Assembly (NCBI RefSeq): GCF_023898315.1
Contig: NC_064622.1
Span: 76,084,387-76,148,386, forward strand
Source: Schistocerca nitens
Taxonomy: Eukaryota; Arthropoda; Insecta; Orthoptera; Acrididae
Reading direction: 5' to 3'
Length of the DNA: 64,000 bases
The notes beneath the pieces are model-generated. The model was not told the DNA's origin. It saw only the letters and a program-made list of their open reading frames with translations, and made no database searches. A program made the position numbers and the translations under genes. Numbering within the stretch: the first letter of the stretch is position 1; each line of letters begins with the position of its first letter. Of the stretch, positions 33,599-44,024 are shown one piece after another.

Positions 33599-34139
33599 GC
33601 CGCCCAGTGTGGCCGAGCGGTTATAGGCGCTTCAGTATGGAACCGCACGATCGCTACGGTCGCAGGGTCGAATCCTGCATCGGGCATGGATGTGTGTGAT
33701 GTCCTTAGATTAGTTAGATTTATGTAGTTCTAAGTTCTAGGGGACTGATGACCACTCCACTCCGTCCTCAGGCCACAAGTGGCCCATCGGGACCATCCGA
33801 CCGCCGTATCATCCTTAGTTGAGGATACGGTTAGGAGGGGCGTGTGGGCAGCACACTGCTCTCCCGGTCGTTATGATGGTTTTCTACGACCGGAGCCGCT
33901 ACTATTCGGTCTAGTAGCTCCTCATTTGGCATCACGAGGCTGAGTGCACCCCGGAAAATGGCAACAGCGCCTGGCGGCTGGATGGTTACCCATCCAATTG
34001 CCGGCCACGCCCGACAGCGCTTAACTTCGGTGGTCTCACGGGAACCGCCGTATCCACTGTGGCAAGGCCGTTGCACAGGGGACTGATGACCTCAGATGTT
34101 AAGTCCCATAGTGCTCAGAGCCATTTGAAGCACTTTTGA
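33599..34139 (+). repeat. tRNA-derived SINE, class I, split by a 5S-derived SINE
   Basis: Head CGCCCAGTGTGGCCGAGCGG, B box GGGTCGAATCC (one change), then the tail, interrupted after GGGGACTGATGACC at 33753 and resumed at 34077. Outer flanks aatgtatgc (33590-33598) and aatgtacgc (34140-34148) are a 9-bp duplication with one mismatch. Confidence 0.9.
33754..34076 (-). repeat. 5S rRNA-derived SINE (SINE3 type)
   Basis: Inserted in the class I SINE with the perfect 15-bp duplication aggggactgatgacc (33739-33753 and 34077-34091). Read on the minus strand, the first ~95 bases resemble 5S rRNA. CAACGGCCTTGCC lies at the start, followed by the AAGTTAAGCGCTGTCGGGCG region (internal box A and intermediate element) and TTGGATGGGTAACCATCC (box C region). 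The remaining ~230 bases are an unrelated body. No 5S 3' half is present, so it is not a 5S gene. Known SINE3 elements use such a head as a Pol III promoter. Confidence 0.85.
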
Positions 34140-34233
34140 AATGTACGCCTATTGAGAAGATACATTTGATAGTGCGATCATAACTGGCACGCTACATGAT
34201 GCAAAAACAGGCATTTTGGTTTAGCCCAGGAAG

Positions 34234-34426
34234 TTCAAATGGCTCAGAGCACTATGGGACTTAACATCTCAGGTCATCAATCCCCTAGAAATTAGAACTA
34301 CTCAAACCTAACTAACCTAAGGACATCACGTGCATTCATGCCCGAGGCATGATTCGAACCTGCGACCGTAGCAGTCGCGCAGCTCCGGACTGAAGCGCCT
34401 AGAACCGCTCGGCTGCATCGGCCGGC
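34234..34426 (-). repeat. tRNA-derived SINE, class I
   Basis: Minus strand with the perfect 11-bp duplication agcccaggaag (34223-34233, 34427-34437). B box GGTTCGAATC with a flanking change. It lies at the left edge of the CR1-like LINE. Confidence 0.92.
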
Positions 34427-34470
34427 AGCCCAGGAAGGTTAAAGAAGAAGGATAAAAATTCACAAGAGCC

Positions 34471-36400
34471 GTGAACCGCAAGTCTCTAGAGGAACGGAAG
34501 GTTTCAAATGATTGGAAAAGAGCACAGGTAGTCCCAGTCTTCAAGAAGGGTCGTCGAGTATGTGCGCAAAACTATAGGCCTATATCTCTGACATCGATCT
34601 GTTGTAGAATTTTAGAACATGCTTTTTGCTCACGTATCATGCCATTTCTGGAAACCCAGAATTTACTCTGTAGGAATCAAATGGATTCCGGAAACAGCAA
34701 TCGTGTGAGACCCAACTCGCTTTATTTGTTCATTAGACCCAGAAAATACGAGTATTAGATACAGGCTCCCAGGTAGATGCCATTTTCCTTGACTTCCGGA
34801 AGGCGTTCGATACAGTTCCGCACTGTCGCCTGATAAACAAAGTAAGAGCCTACGGAATACCAGACCAGCTGTGTGGCTGGATTGAAGAGTTTTTAGCAGA
34901 CAGAACACAGCATGTTGTTATTAATGCAGAGACGTCTACAGACGTTAAAGTAATCTCTGGCGTGCCACAGGGCAGTGTTATGGGACCATTTCTTTTCACA
35001 ATATATATAAATGACCTAGTAGATAGTGTCGGAAATTCCATGCGGCTTTTCGCGGATGATGCTGTAGCATACAGAGAAATTGCAGCATTAGAAAATTGCA
35101 GCGAAATGCAGGAAGATGTGCAGCGGATAGGCTCTTGGTGCAGGGAGTGGCAACTGACACTTAACATAGACAAATGTACTGTATTGCGAATACATAGAAA
35201 GAAGGATACTTTATTGTATGATTATATGATAGAGGAACAAACTCTGGTAGCAGTTACCGCTGTAAAATATCGGGGAGTATGCGTGCGGTACGATTTGAAG
35301 TGGGATGATCATATAAAATTAATTGTTGGTAAGGCGTGTGCCAGGTTGAGATTCATTGGGAGAGTCCTTAGAAAAAGTAGTCTATCAACAAAGGAGGTGG
35401 CTCACAAAACACTCGTTCGACATGAGTATTGCTCATCAGTGTGGGATCCGTACCAGGTCGGGTTGAAAGGTCCCCTTTGAACAATTATACAGGACTGTGC
35501 TTAAACAGACACACAATATTTTTAGCCCAGCGCATTATGACTTTCAAAAATCCGTACAAAAGAATGGCCCTGACTAACATTTACCTATACGTTTCACAAA
35601 TCACTTACCTCACAAAAATCTTCGTTACTCGAACTACTGCAATACAGCGAGCGCCACTACTGCCAGCTAAATAAAAGATTCAAACTTCTGAAGGCACTAA
35701 CTACTGATAGGCACAGTTAGCAAAAGAAAGATTTTGATAGAGGACTAACAATGTATTTACCTCAATATTGTTCAAAAGTCATATTATATATATCAGTTCA
35801 TGACATCCAGTCTTACAAATGTACTGTCTCTGATGGACACACGTCCAGATCATCCGCTCTAAAAAATCCGCCATCTCACTTCCCCACATCCACCACTGCT
35901 GGCGGCTCACCTCCAACTGCGCAACGCTACGCGCTGTTAACATCCAGCTGCCCAACACTACAATGGCAGACAACAATGCAAACTAGCCACAGACTGCACA
36001 CAGCACAGCCAGTGATTTTCATACAGAGCGCTACGTGGCGTTACCAATAAGAAAACCTAAACAGCCTACTTACAGGGTTGACAGAGGAGATAGAGAAGAT
36101 CCAAAGAAGAGCGGCGCGTTTCGTCACAGGGTTATTTGGTAAGCGTTACCGAGATGTTTAGCAAACTCAAGTGGCAGACTCTGCAAGAGAGGTGCTCTGC
36201 ATCGCGGTGTAGCTTGCTGTCCAGGTTTCGAGAGGGTGCGTTTCTGGATGAGGTATCGAATATATTGCTTCCCCCTACTTATACCTCCCGAGGAGATCAC
36301 GAATGTAAAATTAGACACATTCGAGCGCGCACGGAGGCTTTCCGGCAGTCGTTCTTCCCGTGAGCCATACGCGGAACAGGAAAGGGAGGTAATGACAGTG
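34471..36400 (+). pseudogene. CR1-like reverse transcriptase (broken)
   Basis: 34471-34680 encodes VVPVFKKGRRVCAQNYRPIS (RT block 1) and CRILEHAFCSRIMPFLE. A frameshift at about 34680 leads to NGFRKQQSCETQLALF, then FLDFRKAFDTVPH near 34790. The open frame 34962-35480 holds VPQGSVMGPFLFTIYINDLV, the active-site LFADDAVAY, WQLTLNIDKC and KWDDHIKLIVGKAC. After the LTR insertion, the reading resumes with TEEIEKIQRRAARFVTGLFG at 36079-36135 and the typical C-terminal ILLPPTYTSRGDHECKIRHI around 36260-36320. The FADD residues are intact, but frameshifts, a stop near 36157 and the LTR inactivate it. Confidence 0.88.
35464..36074. mobile_element. Probable solo LTR
   Basis: 611 bp with termini TG...CA (TGAAAGG ... 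TTACA), flanked by a 4-bp duplication gggt (35460-35463 and 36075-36078). Removing it restores the CR1 reading frame. It contains AATAAA (35671-35676) and a TATATATA box (35786-35794) and no coding region. The size, ends and 4-bp duplication fit a Gypsy-type solo LTR. Orientation is uncertain, and a non-autonomous DNA element is the alternative. Confidence 0.6.
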
Positions 36401-36474
36401 GTACGTAAAGTGCCCTCCGCCACACACCGTTGCGTGGTTTGCGGAGTATAAATGTAGATGTAGATGAAATAGCC

Positions 36475-37674
36475 TAGTTTCCTCTGAAATGTAATTTGTT
36501 TGTCTGTACCTGCACATCACATCTACCAATTCTGGATAATTCCTTCTTGGTGCTTTGTTTTCTTTGTCTTAGGCTGTATAATGAAGGCGACTGTACATGA
36601 TGGTTGAACAAGAACGAACAAATAACGAAAATATTCATTTGCAAGTGACATTTTCAGCGATGTGTTTGCAGTATCTCTTCTAGTGATACTCTTTAGAAAT
36701 TCGTCGAAGAATCATTTTGTCCGCAGTTTCGTAATAATAAGCGACGGAGCTACACAGCGATAAAGTAATTTTGAAGCGGAAAGGTAACATCTGGACGAGG
36801 CAGGTAACTAATTACTAAACGACCGTCGACTGACGTCTAATTAAATTAATTTGAGTAAACATTAGTTAATTGGTGCTCATATGTCCGTAACTGGCCGTTC
36901 CGCGCTAAACGAGACAAAACAGCCGCTTGTTGTTCTTGCTTTTAGTAAATGCACTGCCGTCACGTTGCGTAGCGGGGCGCCCCTGCGCGAATTTTTATGT
37001 TTCGCGTTCACCAAATTGCCCGCTTGTGGGTGATGGCTGCAGCACATACTCGTTTACTTCACATTTGACATTCGGAACTCACGTCCGCTTTAAATAGCCA
37101 GCATCTGTAAACAGAGAGATTACTGAAAGCTTTCAGCACTCGTGGTGAGCGACGATTCACGTAATTTTTCACTCTGAGACTACATTTTTGTGATGGTGAA
37201 CAGAAATAAAGGTTGAAAGATACAGGGGCATCAGCATAATTTCTCTCCGAAAGCTCGTAGAAACGGGAAACTTGCTTTAATGATCTCAGTAGCTCTGGTG
37301 GATCCGCAAGTTGATTATTGCTTCTGCTTGTGAGGTGCTTTGTCCGTATAACGCCGCTCGTGTTAGCCTTTTCGGTCGCAGTTTGTAAGGTCTGTGAGCG
37401 TGAAGTTCGGGCAGCATGACAATAACGAGCAAATTAAATGATTCGTTCGCAGGATTTAGCTGGCAGAAACAAGGCGTACACGCTTCAAAAGGGGTTTTTT
37501 ACTGTGAAAACATATTGCAGGACAGACTGTTGGAGTACAAATGAGAGGGCATTCCGGAGAGAATTCAGTGTGCTCGATGTTCCAACAAAGGCAACAATTT
37601 TGTCGATGTACGGAATCTGGAGACAACTGGCGTACTAAACACTGATGGTGGTGAGTATAGACATCTCTGAGCGC
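36475..37674. other. Unassigned sequence
   Basis: No repeat recognised. The longest open frame, 37438-37638, has no features. Confidence 0.4.
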
Positions 37675-37685
37675 TAGCGTTATCG

Positions 37686-37942
37686 GTGGTGGTGGTGGTG
37701 GTGGTTAGTGTTTAACGTCCCGTCGACAACGAGGTCATTAGAGACGGAGCGCAAGCTCGGGTTAGGGAAGGATTGGGAAGGAAATCGGCCGTGCCCTTTC
37801 ACAGGAACCATCCCGGCATTTGCCTGAAACGATTTAGGGAAATCACGGAAAACCTAAATCAGGATGGCCGGAGACGGGATTGAACCGTCGTCCTCCCGAA
37901 TGCGAGTCCAGTGTGCTAACCACTGCGCCACCTCGCTCGGTG
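37686..37942 (-). repeat. tRNA-derived SINE, class V
   Basis: Minus strand, with the perfect 11-bp duplication tagcgttatcg (37675-37685 and 37943-37953). Head GAGGTGGCGCAGTGGTTAGC (A box) and GGTTCAATCCCGTC (B box), followed by a long body (CCTGATTTAGGTTTTCCGTG ...) unrelated to classes I-IV. The 3' end is a (CCA)n/(GGT)n run at 37685-37705. Confidence 0.93.
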
Positions 37943-38170
37943 TAGCGTTATCGATCATGTTCGAAGACGCTTGGAGAACTTCCCAAGGAAATAGTTACTT
38001 GTCAGAGATCTGCGAAGAAATCGGCGTTGCGGCCGTAAGGAGTGCATATGATGTATCTTTGATAAGACCGTAGACACTACAGTCTGTACGGACATCTTCA
38101 ATACACTGAATTTTCTCATTTTGAGAATGTTGAAGGGCGATGTGTTTTAATTGTTAGAAACCATTCAAAA

Positions 38171-38370
38171 GCACGTGGTCGTGCGGTAGCGTTCTCGCTT
38201 CCCGCGCCCGGGTTCCCGGGTTCGATTCCCGGCGGGGTCAGGGATTTTCTCTGCATCGTGATGACTGGGTGTTGTGTGCTGTCCTTAGGTTAGTTAGGTT
38301 TAAGTAGTTCTACGTTCTAGGGGACTGTTGACCATAGATGTTAAGTCCCATAGTGCTCAGAGCCATTTTT
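38171..38370 (+). repeat. tRNA-derived SINE, class II
   Basis: Plus strand; head GCACGTGGTCGTGCGGTAGC, B box GGGTTCGATTCCCGG, shared tail ending GAGCCATTTTT. It is directly followed by a class I SINE in the same orientation, so the two form a tandem dimer. No clear target duplication. Confidence 0.88.
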
Positions 38371-38560
38371 AGCCGGCCGGTGTGGCCGTGCGGTTCTAGG
38401 CGCTTCAGTCTGGAACCGCGTGACCGCTACGGTCGCAGGTTCGAATCCTGCCTCGGGCATGGATGTGTGTGATGTCCTTAGGTTAGTTAGGTTTAAGTAG
38501 TTCTAAGTTCTAGGGGACTGATGACCACAGCTGTTAAGTCCCATAGTGCTCAGAGCCATG
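38371..38560 (+). repeat. tRNA-derived SINE, class I
   Basis: Plus strand; head GCCGGCCGGTGTGGCCGTGC, B box GGTTCGAATCC, tail truncated at GAGCCATG. Joined head to tail to the preceding class II SINE. Confidence 0.9.
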
Positions 38561-38921
38561 AACAACCGGTTTCAACAGCCTTTACTGTCATCTTCAGGTC
38601 TTAAACACATTTTTTTGTAAAACATTCATCTTACGCCGAGCGTCACGCACAAGATATCAAGTGAATAAACTCAGTACATTATAAAAGCTTCACATCGCTA
38701 AAATATTTAAAAACATAAAGCACCTTGTGCAAAAGGCCATGTCCTCGTACATATTGCTCACAGATGCTTGTCACATCATACAAACACGGTACACGAAAGC
38801 ACAAGTGTTTGCATATGCTGGACATATACTAAACAGTGCGAATCCGTATTAAATGGCGTGTAAGGCAGAAATTGTGCGAATCCACTTTAAATGCCGTATA
38901 AGGTACAACTCTCCAAGGAAA

Positions 38922-40346
38922 TACACTCCTGGAAATTGAAATAAGAACACCGTGAATTCATTGTCCCAGGAAGGGGAAACTTTATTGACACATTCCTGGA
39001 GTCAGATACATCACATGATCACACTGACAGAACACAGGCACATAGACACAGGCAACAGAGCATGCACAATGTCGGCACTAGTACAGTGTATATCCACCTT
39101 TCGCAGCAATGCAGGCTGCTATTCTCCCATGGAGACGATCGTAGAGATGCTGGATGTAGTCCTGTGGAACGGCTTGCCATGCCATTTCCACCTGGCGCCT
39201 CAGTTGGACCAGCGTTCGTGCCGGACGTGCAGACCGCGTGAGACGACGCTTCATCCAGTCCCAAACATGCTCAATGGGGGACAGATCCGGAGATCTTGCT
39301 GGCCAGGGTAGTTGACTTACACCTTCTAGAGCACGTTGGGTGGCACGGGATACATGCGGACGTGCATTGTCCTGTTGGAACAGCAAGTTCCCTTGCCGGT
39401 CTAGGAATGGTAGAACGATGGGTTCGATGACGGTTTGGATGTACCGTGCACTATTCAGTGTCCCCTCGACGATCACCAGTGGTGTACGGCCAGTGTAGGA
39501 GATCGCTCCCCACACCATGATGCCGGGTGTTGGCCGTGTGTGCCTCGGTCGTATGCAGTCCTGATTGTGGCGCTCACCTGCACGGCGCCAAACACGCATA
39601 CGACCATCATTGGCACCAAGGCAGAAGCGACTCTCATCGCTGAAGACGACACGTCTCCATTCGTCCCTCCATTCACGCCTGTCGCGACACCACTGGAGGC
39701 GGGCTGCACGATGTTGGGGCGTGAGCGGAAGACGGCCTAACGGTGTGCGGGACCGTAGCCCAGTTTCATGGAGACGGTTGCGAATGGTCCTCGCCGATAC
39801 CCCAGGAGCAACAGTGTCCCTAATTTGCTGGGAAGTGGCGGTGCGGTCCCCTACGGCACTGCGTAGGATCCTACGGTCTTGGCGTGCATCCGTGCGTCGC
39901 TGCGGTCCGGTCCCAGGTCGACGGGCACGTGCACCTTCCGCCGACCACTGGCGACAACATCGATGTACTGTGGAGACCTCACGCCCCACGTGTTGAGCAA
40001 TTCGGCGGTACGTCCAACCGGCCTCCCGCATGCCTACTATAAGCCCTCGCTCAAAGTCCGTCAACTGCACATTCGGTTCACGTCCACGCTGTCGCGGCAT
40101 GCTACCAGTGTTAAAGACTGCGATGGAGCTCCGTATGCCACGGCAAACTGGCTGACACTGACGGCGGCGGTGCACAATTGCTGCGCAGCTAGCGCCATTC
40201 GACGGCCAACACCGCGGTTCCTGGTGTGTCCGCTGTGCCGTGCGTGTGATCATTGCTTGTACAGCCCTCTCGCAGTGTCCGGAGCAAGTATGGTGGGTTT
40301 GACACACCGGTGTCAATGTGTTCTTTTTTCCATTTCCAGGAGTGTA
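38922..40346 (-). mobile_element. Tc1-like transposon, family C (apparently complete)
   Basis: Ends TACACTCCTGGAAATTGAAA and the complement-matching TTTCCATTTCCAGGAGTGTA, with TA at both borders and ~29-bp imperfect inverted repeats. 1.42 kb, containing one long minus-strand transposase gene without stops. It sits in the loop of the foldback element 38148-40703. Confidence 0.95.
39078..40100 (-). CDS. Tc1-like transposase, open frame, DD32E
   Basis: It encodes a cut-and-paste transposase that would bind the inverted ends of its element and insert at TA. I chose the ATG at 40100 (MPRQRGREPN), which gives 340 residues, the usual Tc1 length. The frame is also open 72 codons upstream, to 40316, but that extension runs into the left inverted repeat and has no family counterpart. 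Residues 14-52 form the first helix-turn-helix (FERGLIVGMREAGWTYRRIA) and about 65-120 the second DNA-binding region. Catalytic residues are D155 in VFSDESRFCLG, D244 in FQQDNARPHV and E277 in SPDLSPIEHVW. Only 32 residues separate D244 and E277, instead of the 34 seen in Tc1-A here. No internal break is visible. Whether it is still active cannot be told from the sequence. Confidence 0.92.
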   Translation of the reverse strand: MPRQRGREPNVQLTDFERGLIVGMREAGWTYRRIAQHVGREVSTVHRCCRQWSAEGARARRPGTGPQRRTDARQDRRILRSAVGDRTATSQQIRDTVAPGVSARTIRNRLHETGLRSRTPLGRLPLTPQHRAARLQWCRDRREWRDEWRRVVFSDESRFCLGANDGRMRVWRRAGERHNQDCIRPRHTRPTPGIMVWGAISYTGRTPLVIVEGTLNSARYIQTVIEPIVLPFLDRQGNLLFQQDNARPHVSRATQRALEGVSQLPWPARSPDLSPIEHVWDWMKRRLTRSARPARTLVQLRRQVEMAWQAVPQDYIQHLYDRLHGRIAACIAAKGGYTLY

Positions 40347-40754
40347 GTTGTAAACATTGCAAGAAATAGATCAAGAGAAAAGAATGCGTGACTGTCGATC
40401 GTTTCAGGGATTTCTTATTCAACTTCCAGACATTCTCTCCGTAACTTGGTTTACAAATGAGCAATATGTATACGGAGATGGCCTTTTGGACAAGGTGCTT
40501 TATGTTTTTAAATATTTTAGCGATGACAAACTTTTATAAAGTGCCAAGTTTTATCCATTTGATATCTTGTGCGTGAGGTTCTGCGTAAAACGAACATGTT
40601 TTACAGCAAGACCTGAAGACGGCAGCCTTGACAGTTGAAACCAGTTGTCGTAAATGAAGAAATATTTTGTGCGATCTTGGCTTCTGAATGGCTTTTGACA
40701 ATCTTCAATTCATTTGTGAAACAACTGAATCACGTCGAACTTACAGAAGGTTAT

Positions 40755-41095
40755 TTCCTACAAAACTGAGCAACATGTCACATGTCTGACGTTTCCATGC
40801 AACTTGTAACCAGTTTCTTTGGTGATCGAATAATCTCGAAAAACTGTGGCGCCGCAAGTCACCTGACTTTACGCCCCTCCCCGGATTTTTTCATGTGGGG
40901 GTATCTTAAAAGACGAGTGTACAGGAATAGACTACTGTCAACAGACGAACTGCGCGAGGCCATTAGACACGAAATAAGCAACATCAGTGAGGAGACACTT
41001 CACAGAACGTCGCGGGATAAGGTGCTGCAAGCACAGTTGTACATCGATGCTGGTGGTGGGCGCTTCCCAACTTTGGTGAGGGGACTTCGTCTGTA
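40755..41095 (+). pseudogene. IS630/Tc1/mariner-superfamily transposase, C-terminal remnant
   Basis: The reading ATCHMSDVSMQLVTSFFGDR, then IISKN, PDFFMWGYLKRRVYRNR, TDELREAIRHEISNISEETL and YIDAGGGRF matches the C-terminal third of a widespread insect DDE transposase. The block before ATCH is decayed (QN-stop where QQDG would be expected). The region between KN and PDFF has lost its WPPRSPDLT shape. It is probably the same broad group as the remnants at 61660-61870 and 63599-64000. Confidence 0.72.
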
Positions 41096-41099
41096 TGTA

Positions 41100-42020
41100 T
41101 GTAACCGCCCGGTTGAGTATTATCATCTCCCAAAATTGCAAATGTGTCCCATTATTGGTTCAAATGTTATGAATCCTTTAAGTAGTTCAGATTTATATAT
41201 AACCTACTATATGCACATCATTATGACTAACATGTCACATCTCGAGAACAGTAAAAACTTTAAATAAAGCATCAGACCTCAAGAACAGTAAATGTCGTGA
41301 AATCGGGGATTAAATTGCTAGAGGAACTCCGGAAGTGGACAGGCCTAAACAATAGAGACTCTGACGTCATCGTGAACTGCGACGCCTCAAAATAGACCGA
41401 CCGAGCAACTCAAGATTACCTACCTCTAAAACACACATAAAAGACGACTTAAAAACAAGAGAGAAGATACGTATAGTCATGCAGTGGCAATATGTCAATT
41501 CGAGCTCCCCTACTGGTTAAGTAGAGGAACCAATCTCTCCCAATGATAATTCAAGAAAAGGGAAAGAGTATGTATGCTGAAGAATAGTCACAAACAGAAC
41601 GCTTCCCGTTTGCGAGGTAAGTAACGCCTATTGGTAATTAGCCAGTAAACAGTTCCGGCACACCCTGTCACAAGCAATTAGGGAAATTCAAATGCTAGAT
41701 AGGAAGGCCATCAATAATGCACCTTAAAGTTCTGGTGCTAAAACGTTAAAAACACTTTTCTTGGATTATGTGCTAAGTTCTCACTGTTCACCTTTTCCAC
41801 TATTTCGCACATATTTTCCGCGTTTGACTTACGAAATTCATAACCTAACATTAAACCTTTCGTGACAGAAATATGCATTTCACCTCATTCAATAGAAGAA
41901 ATAAAGCATGTATTAAGCCAAATTACACCTGATGATGGATCCTCGAGGGCCAAAATGCATCGTGTACTTAATAAAACACGAAAAGCTGTGACTGAAATCG
42001 TTTTTTACTTCGCGATCCCA
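41100..42020. other. Unassigned sequence
   Basis: No element recognised between the two transposase remnants. The frame at 41862-42140 enters Tc1-E but does not add to it. Confidence 0.4.
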
Positions 42021-42023
42021 GTG

Positions 42024-42925
42024 TGTCAATATTCAATGACAAGAATGTGCCGGCAACACCACGGACAACGCCTTCGCTTAGCGTCCAAGAGCAGCGGCGT
42101 AAGGTTGTCAGTGCTAATGGAAAACCAACACTGCACGTAATGATCTCAGAAATTGATGTGGGACCTACGACGAACGTATCTGTTATGACAGTGGGTGAAA
42201 TATGGCGTTAATGGGCTATGGCAGTAGACGAGCGACTCGATTGCTTTTGCTAACAGCACGACATAGCCTGCACCGCTCCTCTTGCGCTAGTAACCATATC
42301 GGTTATACCCTAGACGACTGGGAAACCCTGGCCTGGCCACCTGGGCCTAGAATCCAGTTGGTAAGAGCTGATGGCAGAGTTAGAGTGTGTCGCAGACCCA
42401 ACGTAGCCATGGACCCAAGTTGTCAACAAGGCACTGTGCAAGCTGGTGTTGGATGCATAATGTGTGGGCCGTGTTGACATGGAACGCACTCGGTCCTCTG
42501 GCCCAAATGAACAGATCATTGATTGAAAAAGGCAATGTTCGCCTACTTGGAGATCATTTGCAGGCTTCATGTTCCCAAACAACGATGGAATTTTTATGGA
42601 TGGTAATGCGCCATGTCACCGAGCAGTAGTTGTTCGCGATTGGTTTTGAAGGACACCCTAAACAATTCGAATGAACGATTTGGCCACCCAGATCGCTCCA
42701 CATGAATCCCGTCGATCATTTATGGGACATAATCGAGAGTTTGCGCACAAAATCCTTCACCGGCAACACCTTCGCAAATATGGACAATTGTAGAGGTAGC
42801 AGGCCTCAATATTTCTGCTGGGGCTCCCAACGACCATGTCAAGTCGAGCTGACACACTACGCTGCGTAAAAGATGGTCCGACATGTTATTAGGTGATATC
42901 CCATTGCCTTTGTCATCTCAGTGTA
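42024..42925 (+). mobile_element. Tc1-like transposon, family E, 5'-truncated
   Basis: The right end is TCATCTCAGTGTA at 42913-42925. The left part lacks an end and starts inside the transposase gene. The DNA reads LVRADGRVRV, PSCQQGTVQAG, MNRSL and LLGDHLQ in shifting frames. Confidence 0.78.
42030..42890 (+). pseudogene. Tc1-E transposase pseudogene
   Basis: Decayed DDE transposase. The first catalytic block is replaced by WPPGPRIQLV (no DES). The second reads FMDGNAPCH, where the aspartate before N has become G. The third reads NPVDHLWD, with D in place of E. All three catalytic positions are therefore altered, in addition to several frameshifts. It was part of the element at 42024-42925. 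Confidence 0.75.
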
Positions 42926-43440
42926 TTTTTGTGTAATATGATATTTCTGACATACCAGTATTAATTACAATATGGACAAATATATATTACAACCAGCTGA
43001 ATAAAAATAAGTTAAATGTGGATCTAACAATAAATAACTCCTCATGGGGAAGACATTCTTTTGAAAAAAGTGAATAATTCTAAGAACTGTCTTATAAAAA
43101 AGATAATGGTTAGAAGACTAACATGAAATATAGGTATAACTCAATGTGAAAAATTTGTTAATAATATTAGTTGAAATAATTAACAGATAATCCAAATATC
43201 ACTTCAATAAATGTCACTAGATTTAACAGTCATACATAATCCTGCTTACATTTAGGAAATTAAAATCATACATATTTTGACCTGTTAGTAAATAAACAAC
43301 ACTCACTAAGCAAACACAGAACACTCCCTCATGGTCCATTTTCGTTGCAATGGATTTGGATGGCACCACCCTCTCTGGATAGTAAACGCCTCCTACGGGC
43401 GATAAGGCCCATGTTGATAACCACGGTACTAATGAACCAA
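42926..43440. other. Unassigned AT-rich sequence
   Basis: I see no repeat family, open frame or motif here. Confidence 0.4.
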
Positions 43441-43447
43441 CTGGAGC

Positions 43448-43586
43448 GTACGGAATATCAGACCAACTCTGTTAGTGTACTGAAATGATCGTAGAAAGTA
43501 GATTACAGCACGTCATTCTTAGCGGAGAGAAACCTTCAACCATTCAAGCAACTTCGAGTGTACCCCAAGGCAGTGGCTGTCGAAAT
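43448..43586 (+). mobile_element. CR1-like LINE fragment
   Basis: A plus-strand frame encodes YGISDQLC, then MIVESRLQHVILSGEKPSTI and QATSSVPQGSG. This corresponds to the block before and including VPQGS of CR1-like reverse transcriptases (compare YGIPDQLC and ISGVPQGSVM in the element at 34438). It is short, truncated on both sides and non-functional. Confidence 0.72.
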
Positions 43587-43589
43587 TGT

Positions 43590-44020
43590 ACGACGTTAAA
43601 ACATACATAATCTATAATCTTTTTCCTCTCCTGTGTTGTTTCTAATGCCTTTTTTTTCTAATGCCTTTGCTATCTTCACCTTCCTCGGTAGTGCGATTAT
43701 TTTCCTTGTTTCCTTTTTCATTTAGCATTTTCTTCTAGCTTCCTTACCCTTCGTGATTTAAGTTCTACATCCATACTGTGCAAAACAAAGAAGAGGATGG
43801 CAGAGGTAACTTTCCACTTTCCCAGTTATTTGGGCTTCTTCCGGTTCCATGCACGTACGGAGTACAGGAGAAACTACTGTTTAAACTCCTCTCTCTATGC
43901 GGTAATTAATATAACCTACGGATGATATACATAGCATATTTCTGGAGTCATCATTTAAAGCCGGTTCTTGAAACTTTGTAAGTTGGCTTTCCCGGGATAG
44001 TTTGCATCAGTCGTCAGATG
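43590..44020. other. Unassigned sequence
   Basis: Contains T-rich runs near 43635-43655; nothing recognised. Confidence 0.35.
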
Positions 44021-44024
44021 TATG

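Larger units (their letters stand above)
34438..36470 (+). mobile_element. CR1-like LINE, 5'-truncated, split by a probable LTR
   Basis: Coding homology starts near 34470 in the N-terminal half of the reverse transcriptase and runs to a 3' end of the form TGTAGATGTAGATG (36451-36465). CR1-type LINEs typically end in such short tandem repeats instead of poly-A. A 611-bp insertion (35464-36074) interrupts the coding part. The 5' boundary may extend left of the SINE at 34234-34426. Confidence 0.85.
38148..40703. mobile_element. Long-armed foldback element carrying SINEs and a Tc1
   Basis: About 200 bp at 38561-38765 recur inverted at 40455-40660 (shared GCACAAGATATCAA, CATAAAGCACCTTG, AAAAGGCCAT). 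A further arm piece, AACCATTCAAAAGC (38158-38172), matches the complement of GCTTCTGAATGGCTTTTGAC (40680-40699). The arms include the CTGAAGA...GAAACC hairpin motif. Two SINEs interrupt the left arm (38171-38560), and Tc1-C sits in the loop (38922-40346). Without insertions, the element would be under 800 bp and non-coding. Confidence 0.72.

Noticed and set aside
33985..34076. A genuine 5S rRNA gene
   Set aside because: Only the 5' two thirds are 5S-like, they are joined to an unrelated body, and a target duplication brackets the whole.
39078..40316. A 412-codon version of the Tc1-C transposase starting at 40316
   Set aside because: The extra 72 codons run into the inverted end of the element and show no Tc1-like sequence. 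The ATG at 40100 gives the usual length.
40755..42925. One continuous transposase gene across the two plus-strand remnants
   Set aside because: The left piece is the C-terminal third of a different DDE family, while the right piece is a Tc1 with its own 3' end.
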